Shown: in pieces, positions 7,263-14,853 of the stretch
Layout: each line of letters begins with the position of its first letter
Position numbering within the stretch: position 1 is the stretch's first letter
Assembly: GCA_965658025.1 (NCBI GenBank)
Contig: CBFHQL010000027.1
Span: 1 to 20,935 of the forward strand
Direction: 5' to 3'
Length of the DNA stretch: 20,935 bases
From: UBA3537 sp965658025
GTDB lineage: Bacteria; Bacteroidota; Bacteroidia; Flavobacteriales; Flavobacteriaceae
Position numbers and translations under genes: made by a program
Notes under the pieces: generated by a model
Databases searched by the model: none
What the model was told of the DNA's origin: nothing
The model's input: only the letters and a program-made list of their open reading frames with translations

Positions 7263-8522
7263 TTATTCGCCCATCGCTGCTGTTACAGCTGCAGAAAGAC
7301 GCTTATACAATCCAGAATTCAATCGTTCTCTTATGCTTGAAAAGGCCTGAAGTGTTTCTTCTACATCTTCTAAAGTATGCATAGAGGTTGGAATCAAACG
7401 CAACAAAATGAGCCCTTTAGGGATTACCGGATACACAACAATGGAACAGAAAATACCGTGATTTTCACGCAAGTCCTTCACCAAAGCCATTGCTTCAGGA
7501 ATACTACCTTTCAGATACACTGGAGTAACACAACTTTGAGTAGTTCCCAAATCAAAGCCACGTGCTCTAAGCCCAGATTGTAGTGCATTCACAATTTTCC
7601 ATAGGTTTTCTTTAAGTTCAGGCATAGTTCTAATCATGTCCAAACGTTTCAATGCACCTTTGACTAACTGCATTTGCAACGATTTTGCAAACATTTGAGA
7701 ACGCAAATTGTATTTTAAATAATCTATGATTTCTTTATCGGCGGCAATAAAGGCACCTGTACTGGCCATAGACTTTGCAAAAGTTGCAAAATACACGTCA
7801 ATATCGTCCTGAACACCTTGTTCCTCTCCGGCTCCTGCTCCGGTTGCACCCAAAGTACCAAATCCGTGTGCATCATCAACCAAAAAGCGGAAATTAAATT
7901 TCTTTTTGAGCGCTGCTATTTCTTTGAGTCGACCTTGTTCGCCACGCATTCCAAAAACACCTTCAGAAATCACAAGAATACCACCACCTGTTTGCTCGGC
8001 CATTTTGGTGGCACGTTCAAGGTTTTTTTCTAAACTTTCTATATCGTTATGCTTATAGGTAAAGCGCTTACCCATATGCAATCGTACACCATCAATGATA
8101 CAAGCATGAGCATCAACATCATAAACAATGATATCGTCTTTGCCTACAAGGGCATCAATAGTGGACATGATTCCTTGATATCCGAAATTTAAAACATAAG
8201 CTGCTTCTTTATTGACAAATGCGGCCAATTCCTGTTGCAATTGTTCATGAAGTGCTGTGTGTCCTGACATCATTCGTGCACCCATGGGGTAGGCAGAACC
8301 GTATGCATCTGATGCTTCGGCATCCACTTTACGTACTTCTGGATGATTAGCAAGACCTAGATAGTCGTTAATACTCCAAGTAATGACATTTTTTCCTTGA
8401 AATTTCATGCGGTTAGAAATTTGCCCTTCCAATTTTGGAAATACAAAATAGCCCTCTGCTTGACTTGCCCACTTGCCTAATGGCCCTTTGTCCTTGTAAA
8501 TCTTCTCAAATAAGTCTCTCAT
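7263..8522 (-). CDS. AOS-family PLP acyltransferase, probably cysteate fatty-acyl transferase (CapB/SulB type; serine palmitoyltransferase-like)
   Basis: This is a fold-type I PLP enzyme of the alpha-oxoamine synthase group (serine palmitoyltransferase, KBL, BioF, ALAS), condensing an amino acid with an acyl thioester and releasing CO2. The 419 residues show WSINDYLGLANHPEV (49-63), the PLP-stacking His139 in DAHACIIDG, Asp216 and His219 in VDDAHGFGTLG, and the Schiff-base Lys250 in FATFAKSMASTG. The 31-residue spacing from His219 to Lys250 equals that of the Sphingomonas serine palmitoyltransferase. Bacteroides-type serine palmitoyltransferases have a different N-terminus. The length and the gene next door (cysteine-synthase-like) instead fit the Flavobacterium enzyme needed for capnine synthesis, which joins cysteate to a fatty acyl group. 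Serine as substrate remains possible. It is the last gene of the minus-strand run. Confidence 0.8.
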   Translation of the reverse strand: MRDLFEKIYKDKGPLGKWASQAEGYFVFPKLEGQISNRMKFQGKNVITWSINDYLGLANHPEVRKVDAEASDAYGSAYPMGARMMSGHTALHEQLQQELAAFVNKEAAYVLNFGYQGIMSTIDALVGKDDIIVYDVDAHACIIDGVRLHMGKRFTYKHNDIESLEKNLERATKMAEQTGGGILVISEGVFGMRGEQGRLKEIAALKKKFNFRFLVDDAHGFGTLGATGAGAGEEQGVQDDIDVYFATFAKSMASTGAFIAADKEIIDYLKYNLRSQMFAKSLQMQLVKGALKRLDMIRTMPELKENLWKIVNALQSGLRARGFDLGTTQSCVTPVYLKGSIPEAMALVKDLRENHGIFCSIVVYPVIPKGLILLRLIPTSMHTLEDVEETLQAFSSIRERLNSGLYKRLSAAVTAAMGE

Positions 8523-8548
8523 CTATATTTTTTTGTTGGTTTAGTTTT

Positions 8549-8556
8549 CAAAATTA
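8549..8556 (-). promoter_or_regulatory. Candidate -7 promoter box for the AOS-family gene
   Basis: The minus strand reads TAATTTTG (TAnnTTTG), 26 bases before the ATG at 8522. It sits in the 115-base gap after the cysteine-synthase-like gene, the largest gap of this run, so an internal promoter is plausible. No clear -33 element is seen. Confidence 0.35.
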
Positions 8557-8637
8557 TGCAATAATAAATTGAAAACATAATGATTTTTAAAATTATGAAG
8601 TTCGAAAAAATGATTTAGGGATTACAATGAATTAATG

Positions 8638-9684
8638 TTATCTAACAAACTCGATAGGTTTGTTGGATGGCTTATGCTTTTCGTCCATAAACCCTTGGTC
8701 TTCCATCCATTGATCGTTAAAAACTTTACTCATATAACGTGATCCATGATCTGGAAAAATCATGACGATCATGTCTGTTTTTTTGAAGGTATGGTGCTCT
8801 TGAAGTTGTTTGATCGCTTGCACAACTGCGCCAGATGTATACCCCCCAAAAATGCCTTCTTTGTGTGCCAATTCGCGTGCTGTATGAGCACTGTCTTCAT
8901 CGGTTACTTTTATAAACTCGTCGATAACGTCAAAATCGGTTGCTGAGGGGATCAAATTCTTCCCTAATCCTTCAATACGGTAGGGATAAATTTCATCGGC
9001 ATCAAATTCACGAGTCTCATGATACTTTTTAAGGACTGAACCATAAGCATCAACACCAATGATCTTTATATCAGGATTTTGAGATTTAAGATATTGCGCT
9101 GTACCAGAAATGGTTCCTCCAGTACCACTACACGCCACCAAATGGGTAATCTTACCTGCGGTTTGTTCCCAAATTTCAGGGCCAGTGGTTTTGAAATGTG
9201 CCTCAGTATTTAGTGCATTAAAATACTGATTGATATAAACTGAACCTTTGATTTCTTTATGTAAACGCTTGGCCACTTCGTAATAAGATCGTGGATCGTC
9301 GGATTTTACATTGGCTGGACAAACGTGTACTTTGGCACCCATGCTTTTAAGCATGTCTATTTTATCTGGTGAAGATTTTGAACTTACGGCCAAAATACAA
9401 TCATATCCTTTGATAATACTCACCATGGCAATACTAAACCCTGTATTTCCAGAAGTCGTTTCAATGATTGTATCGCCGGGCTTAAGAATGCCTTGTTCTT
9501 CCGCTTTTTCTATGATGTGCAATGCAATACGATCTTTGGAAGATTGCCCCGGGTTGAATGCTTCTAATTTAGCAATATAAGTCCCTGGAAATGTTTTTGT
9601 AATATGATTTAGCTTAACCAAAGGTGTATTACCTACAAGTTGTAGTATACTGTCAAAGATTTTTGGTTGGTGGTCTAAAGGCAT
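8638..9684 (-). CDS. Cysteine synthase / CBS-like fold-type II PLP enzyme, probable cysteate synthase
   Basis: This PLP-dependent beta-replacement enzyme has 348 residues. It shows the family start ILQLVGNTPLVKLN, the Schiff-base Lys50 in NPGQSSKDRIALH, the substrate loop TSGNTG (77-82) and the phosphate-binding loop SGTGGTISG (186-194). The stretch VDAYGSVL followed by PYRIEGLGKNLIP and VIDEFIKVTDEDS resembles cystathionine beta-synthase more than CysK, but the C-terminal CBS domain pair is absent. Read alone it would be called cysteine synthase. Directly upstream of an AOS-family acyltransferase on the same strand, it is better explained as the enzyme making L-cysteate from a serine-derived donor and sulfite for sulfonolipids. 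Cysteine or cystathionine formation cannot be excluded from sequence. It starts 42 bases after the S9 peptidase stop. Confidence 0.75.
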   Translation of the reverse strand: MPLDHQPKIFDSILQLVGNTPLVKLNHITKTFPGTYIAKLEAFNPGQSSKDRIALHIIEKAEEQGILKPGDTIIETTSGNTGFSIAMVSIIKGYDCILAVSSKSSPDKIDMLKSMGAKVHVCPANVKSDDPRSYYEVAKRLHKEIKGSVYINQYFNALNTEAHFKTTGPEIWEQTAGKITHLVACSGTGGTISGTAQYLKSQNPDIKIIGVDAYGSVLKKYHETREFDADEIYPYRIEGLGKNLIPSATDFDVIDEFIKVTDEDSAHTARELAHKEGIFGGYTSGAVVQAIKQLQEHHTFKKTDMIVMIFPDHGSRYMSKVFNDQWMEDQGFMDEKHKPSNKPIEFVR

Positions 9685-9701
9685 AAAAATGGTCTAGGCA
9701 A

Positions 9702-9709
9702 CAAAAATA
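9702..9709 (-). promoter_or_regulatory. Candidate -7 promoter box for the cysteine-synthase-like gene
   Basis: The minus strand reads TATTTTTG, 17 bases before the ATG at 9684, within the 42-base gap after the S9 peptidase gene. A -33 element would fall in the end of that gene and is not evident. Read-through from upstream is equally possible. Confidence 0.35.
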
Positions 9710-9726
9710 AGCATTTTTTTCTATTT

Positions 9727-11862
9727 TTATTCAGATACGGATTCAAGATCAAGCAAAAATGCATACTCTGAAGCGACTTCTTTTAAGGCCTCAAAGCGTC
9801 CAGACGCACCTCCATGACCGGCGTCCATATTTGTTTTTAGAAAAAGGTCTGAAGTGTTCTTAGATTGAAGACGTAACCTAGCAATCCATTTGGCCGGTTC
9901 CCAGTACTGTACTTGAGAATCGTGAAGTCCCGCTGTAATCAACATATTAGGGTATTGTTGATTCGTTACATTGTCGTAGGGTGAGTATGATTTCATGTAT
10001 TCATAATATGTTTTATCATTAGGATTACCCCATTCGTCATACTCTCCGGTAGTCAGTGGAATACTATCATCCAGCATAGTGGTCACTACATCAACAAAAG
10101 GGACTGCAGCTACGACACCGTTGTAGAGTTCTGGCGCCATATTGATAACTGCACCCATCAACAATCCACCTGCACTACCGCCCATAGCATAGTGGTGCTC
10201 AGCAGAGGTATACCCTTCTGAAATCAAATGTTTGGAGCAATCAATAAAATCCGTAAATGTATTTTTCTTTTTTAATAATTTGCCGTCCTCATACCATTGA
10301 CGACCAAGGTATTGCCCCCCTCGAATATGCGCAATAGCATAAACAAAACCACGATTTAACAAACTCAATCGTACTGTTGAAAAATAAGGGTCTATAGTAG
10401 ATCCATAAGAACCATAGGCATATAAAAGTAAAGGCGTTTGTGAACTTTTGGGCGTGTCTTTGTGGCGCACCAATGAAATTGGAATTTTGGTTCCATCTTT
10501 TGCTGTTGCCCAAAGACGTTCAGAAACATAGTTTTCTTTTTTGAATTTTCCACCCAAAACTTCTTGTTCTTTTTTAATGGTTTTATCCTTAGTCTCCATA
10601 TTAAAGTCAATCACAGAAGATGGTGTGGTCATTGATTGATAGCCGTAGCGTAAAATAGTGGTGTCAAAATCAATATTTGTGGTCGTATAAGCGGTGTAAG
10701 TTTCACTCTCAAAAGGCAAATAATAGCTATCTGATCCATCCCAACGTTCTATTTTGATTTGATTTAACCCATTTTTTCGTTCGGAAACCACCAAAAAGTC
10801 TTTAAAAATATCGATACCCTCTAGCAATACATCCTTTCGATGAGGAATAACATCTTTCCAATAACGCTTTTCAGTTTGTTGTTCAGGCGTTTTGGACAGT
10901 TTAAAGTTTTGTGCACCATCAGCATTAGACATCACATAAAAAGAATCGTTGTAATGTGCGATTGAATATTCTAAACCACGCGTACGCGGTTGAAATACTT
11001 TAAACGCATCATCTGGAGTATTGGCATTCAGAATTTGGTATTCTGTAGTAAGCGTACTGTAACTCGATATAACCAAATATTTTCTTGATTTTGTCTTATA
11101 GATTCCTACACCAAAAGTGTCATCTTTTTCTTCAAAAACCAATTCATCGCCGCTTGAATCGGTTCCAAGTTTATGCTTATAGATGGCCTCTGAACGCAGT
11201 GTTGTTTCATTTTTTAGGGTGTAAAACAGGGTTTTGTTGTCATTGGCCCAAGTACTACCGCCAGTGGTGTTCCAAACTTTATCATCTAAAATTGAGTTGG
11301 TTTTTAAATCTTTGATATGCAGTGTATACTGACGTCGACCAATGGTATCCAAACCAAATGCAACACGCTGGTTGTCTGGGCTAACATTTAGACCAACTAA
11401 TCTAAAATAAGAATGATTTTTGGCCATTTCGTTGCAGTCAAACAGAAGTTCTTCATCGGCATCAAGGGATTCTTTTTTGCGGGTATAAATAGGGTAATCT
11501 TTCCCTTTTTCGTAGTTCGTGATGTACCAATACCCATTGTATTTGTAAGGCACAGAGGAATCATCTTCTTTAATCCTTGATTTCATTTCTTCAAACAATG
11601 ATTTTTGGAAGTCATCAGTATGAGCTGTTTTGGCTTCATAATACTCATTTTCTTTATTTAAATAATCTATAACTTCAGAATTTTCTCGGTCATTTAACCA
11701 ATAAAATTCATCCATACGCACATCACCATGAATGGATAACTCTTTTGTAATTTGCTTTGCTTTTGGAACATCAACGTGTTTTGCCATAGTGGATTTGCTT
11801 GATTTTTGATTACAAGAAATGAATAGTGAAAAAATAAATAATGAATAAATAGTAGTTTTCAT
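9727..11862 (-). CDS. S9 family peptidase, oligopeptidase B-like, lipoprotein
   Basis: This 711-residue serine oligopeptidase of the prolyl oligopeptidase clan has an N-terminal beta-propeller and a C-terminal alpha/beta hydrolase domain. The catalytic triad is visible: Ser563 in GGSAGG, Asp648 in LHDSQVQYWEP and His683 in DAGHGG. The spacings of 85 and 35 residues equal those of E. coli oligopeptidase B (532/617/652). The propeller begins with LSIHGDVRMDEFYWLND, also oligopeptidase B-like. Unlike the cytosolic E. coli enzyme, this one starts with a hydrophobic stretch ending FISCNQKSS, a lipoprotein signal with lipidated Cys17. It is therefore probably anchored in the periplasm or outer membrane, trimming short peptides. 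It lies 36 bases downstream of the threonine aldolase gene. No promoter box is obvious in that gap. Confidence 0.9.
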   Translation of the reverse strand: MKTTIYSLFIFSLFISCNQKSSKSTMAKHVDVPKAKQITKELSIHGDVRMDEFYWLNDRENSEVIDYLNKENEYYEAKTAHTDDFQKSLFEEMKSRIKEDDSSVPYKYNGYWYITNYEKGKDYPIYTRKKESLDADEELLFDCNEMAKNHSYFRLVGLNVSPDNQRVAFGLDTIGRRQYTLHIKDLKTNSILDDKVWNTTGGSTWANDNKTLFYTLKNETTLRSEAIYKHKLGTDSSGDELVFEEKDDTFGVGIYKTKSRKYLVISSYSTLTTEYQILNANTPDDAFKVFQPRTRGLEYSIAHYNDSFYVMSNADGAQNFKLSKTPEQQTEKRYWKDVIPHRKDVLLEGIDIFKDFLVVSERKNGLNQIKIERWDGSDSYYLPFESETYTAYTTTNIDFDTTILRYGYQSMTTPSSVIDFNMETKDKTIKKEQEVLGGKFKKENYVSERLWATAKDGTKIPISLVRHKDTPKSSQTPLLLYAYGSYGSTIDPYFSTVRLSLLNRGFVYAIAHIRGGQYLGRQWYEDGKLLKKKNTFTDFIDCSKHLISEGYTSAEHHYAMGGSAGGLLMGAVINMAPELYNGVVAAVPFVDVVTTMLDDSIPLTTGEYDEWGNPNDKTYYEYMKSYSPYDNVTNQQYPNMLITAGLHDSQVQYWEPAKWIARLRLQSKNTSDLFLKTNMDAGHGGASGRFEALKEVASEYAFLLDLESVSE

Positions 11863-11898
11863 GATGACTAAATTTTAGGAACTATAAAAATATAAAAA

Positions 11899-12921
11899 TT
11901 ACAAAATACTGACCAAAGTTTCGAGAAGATTTTTATGCATTGTGTCTGAATAATCCAGATGCGTTACCATCCTTAACTTACCACCGCCCATGTTACTAAT
12001 GAGTATATTTTTCAACTTTAAATTTGTAATAAATTCTTCTGCATCAACATGGTTCGCCAATTCAAAAATCACAATGTTCGTTTCAATAGGTTGAACCTCA
12101 GCCACATAATCCAAATTTTGAAGCACCTTACCGATCGCTGTTGCTTTGGCATGATCTTCAGTTAATCTTGTTCTGTGGTGGTCCAATGCATACAATCCAG
12201 CTGCAGCCAAAACCCCAACCTGACGCATACCACCGCCCAACATTTTACGTACTCTGAGTGCCTTTTCCATAATGCCCTCATTGCCAATCAATACAGAACC
12301 CACAGGACAACCCAATCCTTTGCTCAAACATACCGAAATAGTATCAAAAACAACACCATATTGCTCGGGGGGTTCTTCTGTAACTTCCAAAGCATTCCAA
12401 AGCCGTGCTCCATCCATATGAAGCCCTAAATTATGTTCATCACAAACGGCTCTAATCTTCTTAATTTCCTCAAAATCCCAACATGCACCACCACCTTTAT
12501 TGGTTGTATTTTCCAGTGCAACCAACGAGGTCAATGGACTGTGGTAAAAATCAGGTGGATTGATGGCTGCTGTGACTTGCTCCGCTGTAATCATTCCACG
12601 CTGTCCATCAATTAATTTACAAGACACACCGCTATTAAATGAGGCGCCACCACCTTCATAGTTATAAATATGAGCATATTTGTCACAAATGACTTGTTCT
12701 CCTGGATTTGTATGTAATTTTATCGCCGCTTGATTGGCCATAGTTCCTGTTGGAAAAAACAATGCTTTTGGTTTTCCAAACATCGTTGCCAATCGATTTT
12801 CTAAGGCATTTACTGTAGGGTCTTCACCATAAACATCATCACCTAATGGCGCATTGGCCATTGCTTCAACCATCCCCTTAGTGGGTTTTGTTACCGTATC
12901 ACTTCGTAAATCAATCTGCAT
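11899..12921 (-). CDS. ltaE: Low-specificity L-threonine aldolase
   Basis: This PLP enzyme cleaves L-threonine or L-allo-threonine to glycine and acetaldehyde. The 340 residues match the family throughout: IDLRSDTVTKPT at the start, GDDVYGEDPTVNALE (27-41), FFPTGTMANQ (55-64), the conserved His84 in YAHIYNYE, HMDGARLWNA (168-177), and the Schiff-base Lys201 in SVCLSKGLGCPVGS. The start ATG at 12921 gives the usual family N-terminus. It is the first gene of the minus-strand run that continues into the S9 peptidase and the two sulfonolipid candidates. It is divergent from prfB across 79 bases. I see no TAnnTTTG box on its own strand there. The neighbours give no special clue beyond amino-acid metabolism. 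Confidence 0.93.
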   Translation of the reverse strand: MQIDLRSDTVTKPTKGMVEAMANAPLGDDVYGEDPTVNALENRLATMFGKPKALFFPTGTMANQAAIKLHTNPGEQVICDKYAHIYNYEGGGASFNSGVSCKLIDGQRGMITAEQVTAAINPPDFYHSPLTSLVALENTTNKGGGACWDFEEIKKIRAVCDEHNLGLHMDGARLWNALEVTEEPPEQYGVVFDTISVCLSKGLGCPVGSVLIGNEGIMEKALRVRKMLGGGMRQVGVLAAAGLYALDHHRTRLTEDHAKATAIGKVLQNLDYVAEVQPIETNIVIFELANHVDAEEFITNLKLKNILISNMGGGKLRMVTHLDYSDTMHKNLLETLVSIL

Positions 12922-12953
12922 AAAAAAAATTTAGAGGTAAAACTACATATTAT

Positions 12954-12983
12954 TTTCTTTCTGTGCTATAAATACTATTTTTG
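12954..12983 (+). promoter_or_regulatory. Candidate promoter of prfB (-33 TTTC, -7 TATTTTTG)
   Basis: TATTTTTG at 12976-12983 matches TAnnTTTG. TTTC at 12954-12957 lies 18 bases upstream, an acceptable -33 element. The prfB ATG follows 17 bases after the -7 box. Confidence 0.5.
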
Positions 12984-13000
12984 TAGGACTAATTACTTTT

Positions 13001-14111
13001 ATGATAACACACGATCACATCAAAGATCTTATAGATCGCCTGGGCGCGTTAAGGAGGTATCTTTGACTTAGATGCCAAACGCATCGAAATCCAAAACGAA
13101 GAAGAAAAAACTTTTGCTCCTGAATTTTGGAATGATTCCAAAACCGCAGAACGTATCATGAAATCCATTCGCGTCAATAAAAAATGGGTTACAGATTTTG
13201 AAGAGGCGCAAACACAAACCGAAGAATTACAAGTATTTTATGACTTTTTCAAAGAGGGTGATGTAACCGAAAAAGAGGTGCAAACTCAATTTGAAACCGC
13301 ACAGCAAATTATTGAAGATTTAGAATTCAAAAATATGCTTTCAGAAGAAGGTGATGGCCTAAGTGCAGTCCTTCAAATCACGGCTGGTGCTGGTGGAACA
13401 GAAAGTTGCGACTGGGCCAGTATGCTCATGCGGATGTACATCATGTATGCCGAAAAACAAGGGTTTAAAATCAAAGAATTGAATCTTCAAGATGGTGACG
13501 TCGCAGGAATAAAAACAGTGACACTACAAATTGAAGGCGACTTTGCTTTTGGATGGCTAAAAGGCGAAAACGGAGTGCATCGATTGGTACGCATCTCTCC
13601 TTTTGACAGCAACGCCAAGCGCCATACGAGTTTTGCCTCAGTTTATGTCTATCCATTGGTGGATGACAGTATAGAAATTGAAATCAACCCTGCTGATATT
13701 GAAATTACCACCGCACGTTCGAGTGGCGCAGGAGGACAAAATGTCAATAAAGTAGAAACCAAAGTTCAGCTCACGCACAAACCCACAGGGATTCAAATTT
13801 CTTGTTCTGAAACACGTTCACAACACGACAACCGTGCTCGAGCGCTACAAATGCTTAAATCTCAGTTGTACGAAATAGAACTCAAAAAGCAAATGGCGCA
13901 ACGCGATGACATCGAAGCGGGAAAAATGAAAATTGAATGGGGCAGTCAAATTCGCAACTATGTGATGCACCCCTACAAATTAGTAAAAGATGTACGCACC
14001 GCTCACGAAACAGGTAATGTAGATGCCGTAATGAATGGCGAGCTTATGCCGTTTCTAAAATCGTATCTAATGATGATGGGGCAAAATGACGAAACACCAC
14101 AAACCTTATGA
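13001..14111 (+). CDS. prfB: Peptide chain release factor 2, expressed by programmed +1 frameshift
   Basis: RF2 reads UGA and UAA stop codons and triggers peptide release. Frame one runs from the ATG at 13001 for 21 codons (start MITHDHIKDLIDRLG) to CTT at 13061 and an in-frame TGA at 13064-13066. Slipping one base forward continues with GAC at 13065 and stays open to 14111, giving 369 residues; the E. coli protein has 365. The joint reads LRRYL-DLDAKR, homologous to the E. coli frameshift junction. The second frame contains the anticodon-like tripeptide Ser-Pro-Phe (about 199-201 of the joined protein) and the catalytic GGQ in SGAGGQNVNK (about 244-246). A naive caller would start at the internal ATG at 13158 and lose the first 52 residues. 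The stop overlaps the arsC start. Confidence 0.96.
13051..13067 (+). promoter_or_regulatory. prfB programmed +1 frameshift site
   Basis: The sequence AAGGAGGTATCTTTGAC combines a Shine-Dalgarno-like stimulator (13051-13057), a 3-base spacer, the slippery CTT codon (13061-13063) and the slow TGA C stop context. The layout and spacing are those of the classical RF2 autoregulatory site: low RF2 stalls termination at TGA and raises frameshifting. Confidence 0.96.
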
Positions 14112-14449
14112 TAAAAATATACCACAACCCAAGATGCAGTAAGTCTCGACTCGGCGTTCAAGCTCTTGAAGAACACGGACAAGATTTTGAAATTGTCAAA
14201 TATTTGGACACCCCCTTGACGTTTGATGAGCTCGAGAATATCATTAAAAAACTAGGGATAGCGCCTTTGGATTTAGTACGAAAAAATGAAACCATTTGGA
14301 AGTCCAATTACAAAGGAAAAAATCTTTCTGATACAGAACTTATTCAAGCAATGATAGATCATCCAAAGCTTATGGAACGCCCTATTGTGGTAAGAGGTAA
14401 CAAAGCCGTTATTGGACGACCAAAAGAACGGATTTTTGAGATTTTATAA
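14108..14449 (+). CDS. arsC: ArsC/Spx-family arsenate reductase-like protein
   Basis: This 113-residue thioredoxin-fold protein has the ArsC signature IYHNPRCSKSR, with active-site Cys10 and Ser13. Arg58, Arg91 and Arg104 sit where the E. coli R773 ArsC arginines 60, 94 and 107 bind arsenate, so glutathione/glutaredoxin-type arsenate reduction is plausible. The pattern RPIVVRGNKAVIGRP is standard for the family. It starts inside the prfB stop (ATGA at 14108-14111), so its translation is probably coupled to prfB. No arsenic efflux or arsR gene is in the window, so a housekeeping thiol-redox function is also possible. A strong hairpin terminator follows at once. Confidence 0.85.
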   Translation: MIKIYHNPRCSKSRLGVQALEEHGQDFEIVKYLDTPLTFDELENIIKKLGIAPLDLVRKNETIWKSNYKGKNLSDTELIQAMIDHPKLMERPIVVRGNKAVIGRPKERIFEIL

Positions 14450-14453
14450 ATAA

Positions 14454-14483
14454 AAAAATCCAAACATTGCTGTTTGGATTTTT
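14454..14483. terminator. Bidirectional intrinsic terminator
   Basis: A perfect 13-bp stem pairs 14454-14466 with 14471-14483 (core ATCCAAACA / TGTTTGGAT) around the loop TTGC. A-rich sequence precedes it and T-rich sequence follows, so it works on both strands. It ends the prfB-arsC transcript, and on the other strand that of the 57-residue membrane protein gene. Confidence 0.85.
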
Positions 14484-14502
14484 ACTTTTATAATGAGTTG
14501 AA

Positions 14503-14676
14503 TTACGCCTTAAGTTTAGCTTTTTTAGCCGCACGTTTTTCTTTGAAGCTTTCAATTGCAGAACCAAATACCCAATATGGAATGGCAAAAGTCAATAAAA
14601 AAATCATCAACCAAAAACCGATGGTCAAGATAGACATAAACGCTAAAAATCCTAAATATTGATCAAATTCAAACAT
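14503..14676 (-). CDS. Small conserved-looking membrane protein (57 residues)
   Basis: Reading the minus strand from the ATG at 14676 gives a 57-residue protein ending at TAA 14503-14505. It starts MFEFDQYLGFLAF, has one or two hydrophobic spans over residues 9-38 (FWLMIFLLTFAIPYWVFG in the middle), and ends with a basic tail ESFKEKRAAKKAKLKA. The features that support a real gene are the hydrophobic-then-basic design, the shared terminator just downstream (14454-14483) and a good promoter match upstream (14698-14728). An open frame on the opposite strand (14474-14662) looks like its shadow. The basic tail after the last span predicts a cytoplasmic C-terminus. I cannot name a family or a function. 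Confidence 0.7.
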   Translation of the reverse strand: MFEFDQYLGFLAFMSILTIGFWLMIFLLTFAIPYWVFGSAIESFKEKRAAKKAKLKA

Positions 14677-14697
14677 AATATCGATTTAATTATGGCA

Positions 14698-14728
14698 CAA
14701 ATATACAGCAAGATTTGATGTTTTACAA
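14698..14728 (-). promoter_or_regulatory. Candidate promoter of the small membrane protein gene
   Basis: On the minus strand TATATTTG (14698-14705) matches TAnnTTTG, with TTG at 14726-14728 twenty bases upstream as a -33 element. The -7 box ends 21 bases before the ATG at 14676. Confidence 0.5.
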
Positions 14729-14796
14729 TGGAATTTTTTAAAATTATCAACACCCCGCCTATTCTGCTACCACAAATCTAGGATTTACGCTGAAAA

Positions 14797-14829
14797 TTGA
14801 CACTTTTTCTTCAAAATAAACTAAATTTG
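14797..14829 (+). promoter_or_regulatory. Candidate promoter of fumC-hutI-hutG
   Basis: TAAATTTG at 14822-14829 matches TAnnTTTG. TTGAC begins at 14797, 22 bases upstream, slightly long for the -33 spacing. The fumC ATG at 14854 follows after 24 bases. An earlier ATG at 14841 opens only a seven-codon frame. Confidence 0.45.
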
Positions 14830-14853
14830 TAGTACACAACATGCGTAATTGTA

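Noticed and set aside
7263..8522. Assignment as BioF, KBL or ALAS
   Set aside because: The neighbour is a cysteine-synthase-like gene and not a biotin, threonine or heme gene, and the N-terminal region (KGPLGKWASQAEGYFVFPK) fits the flavobacterial lipid-synthesis AOS type better. The call is still from memory of the family.
8550..8597. Direct repeat AAAATTATG occurring twice upstream of the AOS-family gene
   Set aside because: It is short and AT-rich in an AT-rich gap, so chance is an adequate explanation.
13001..13066. Apparent short orphan frame ending at an in-frame TGA before prfB, suggesting a pseudogene
   Set aside because: The AAGGAGG-TAT-CTT-TGA-C context and the seamless +1 continuation identify the conserved RF2 frameshift rather than damage.
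14474..14662. 62-residue plus-strand open frame
   Set aside because: It starts inside the terminator hairpin and lies antisense to the better supported 57-residue minus-strand membrane protein.
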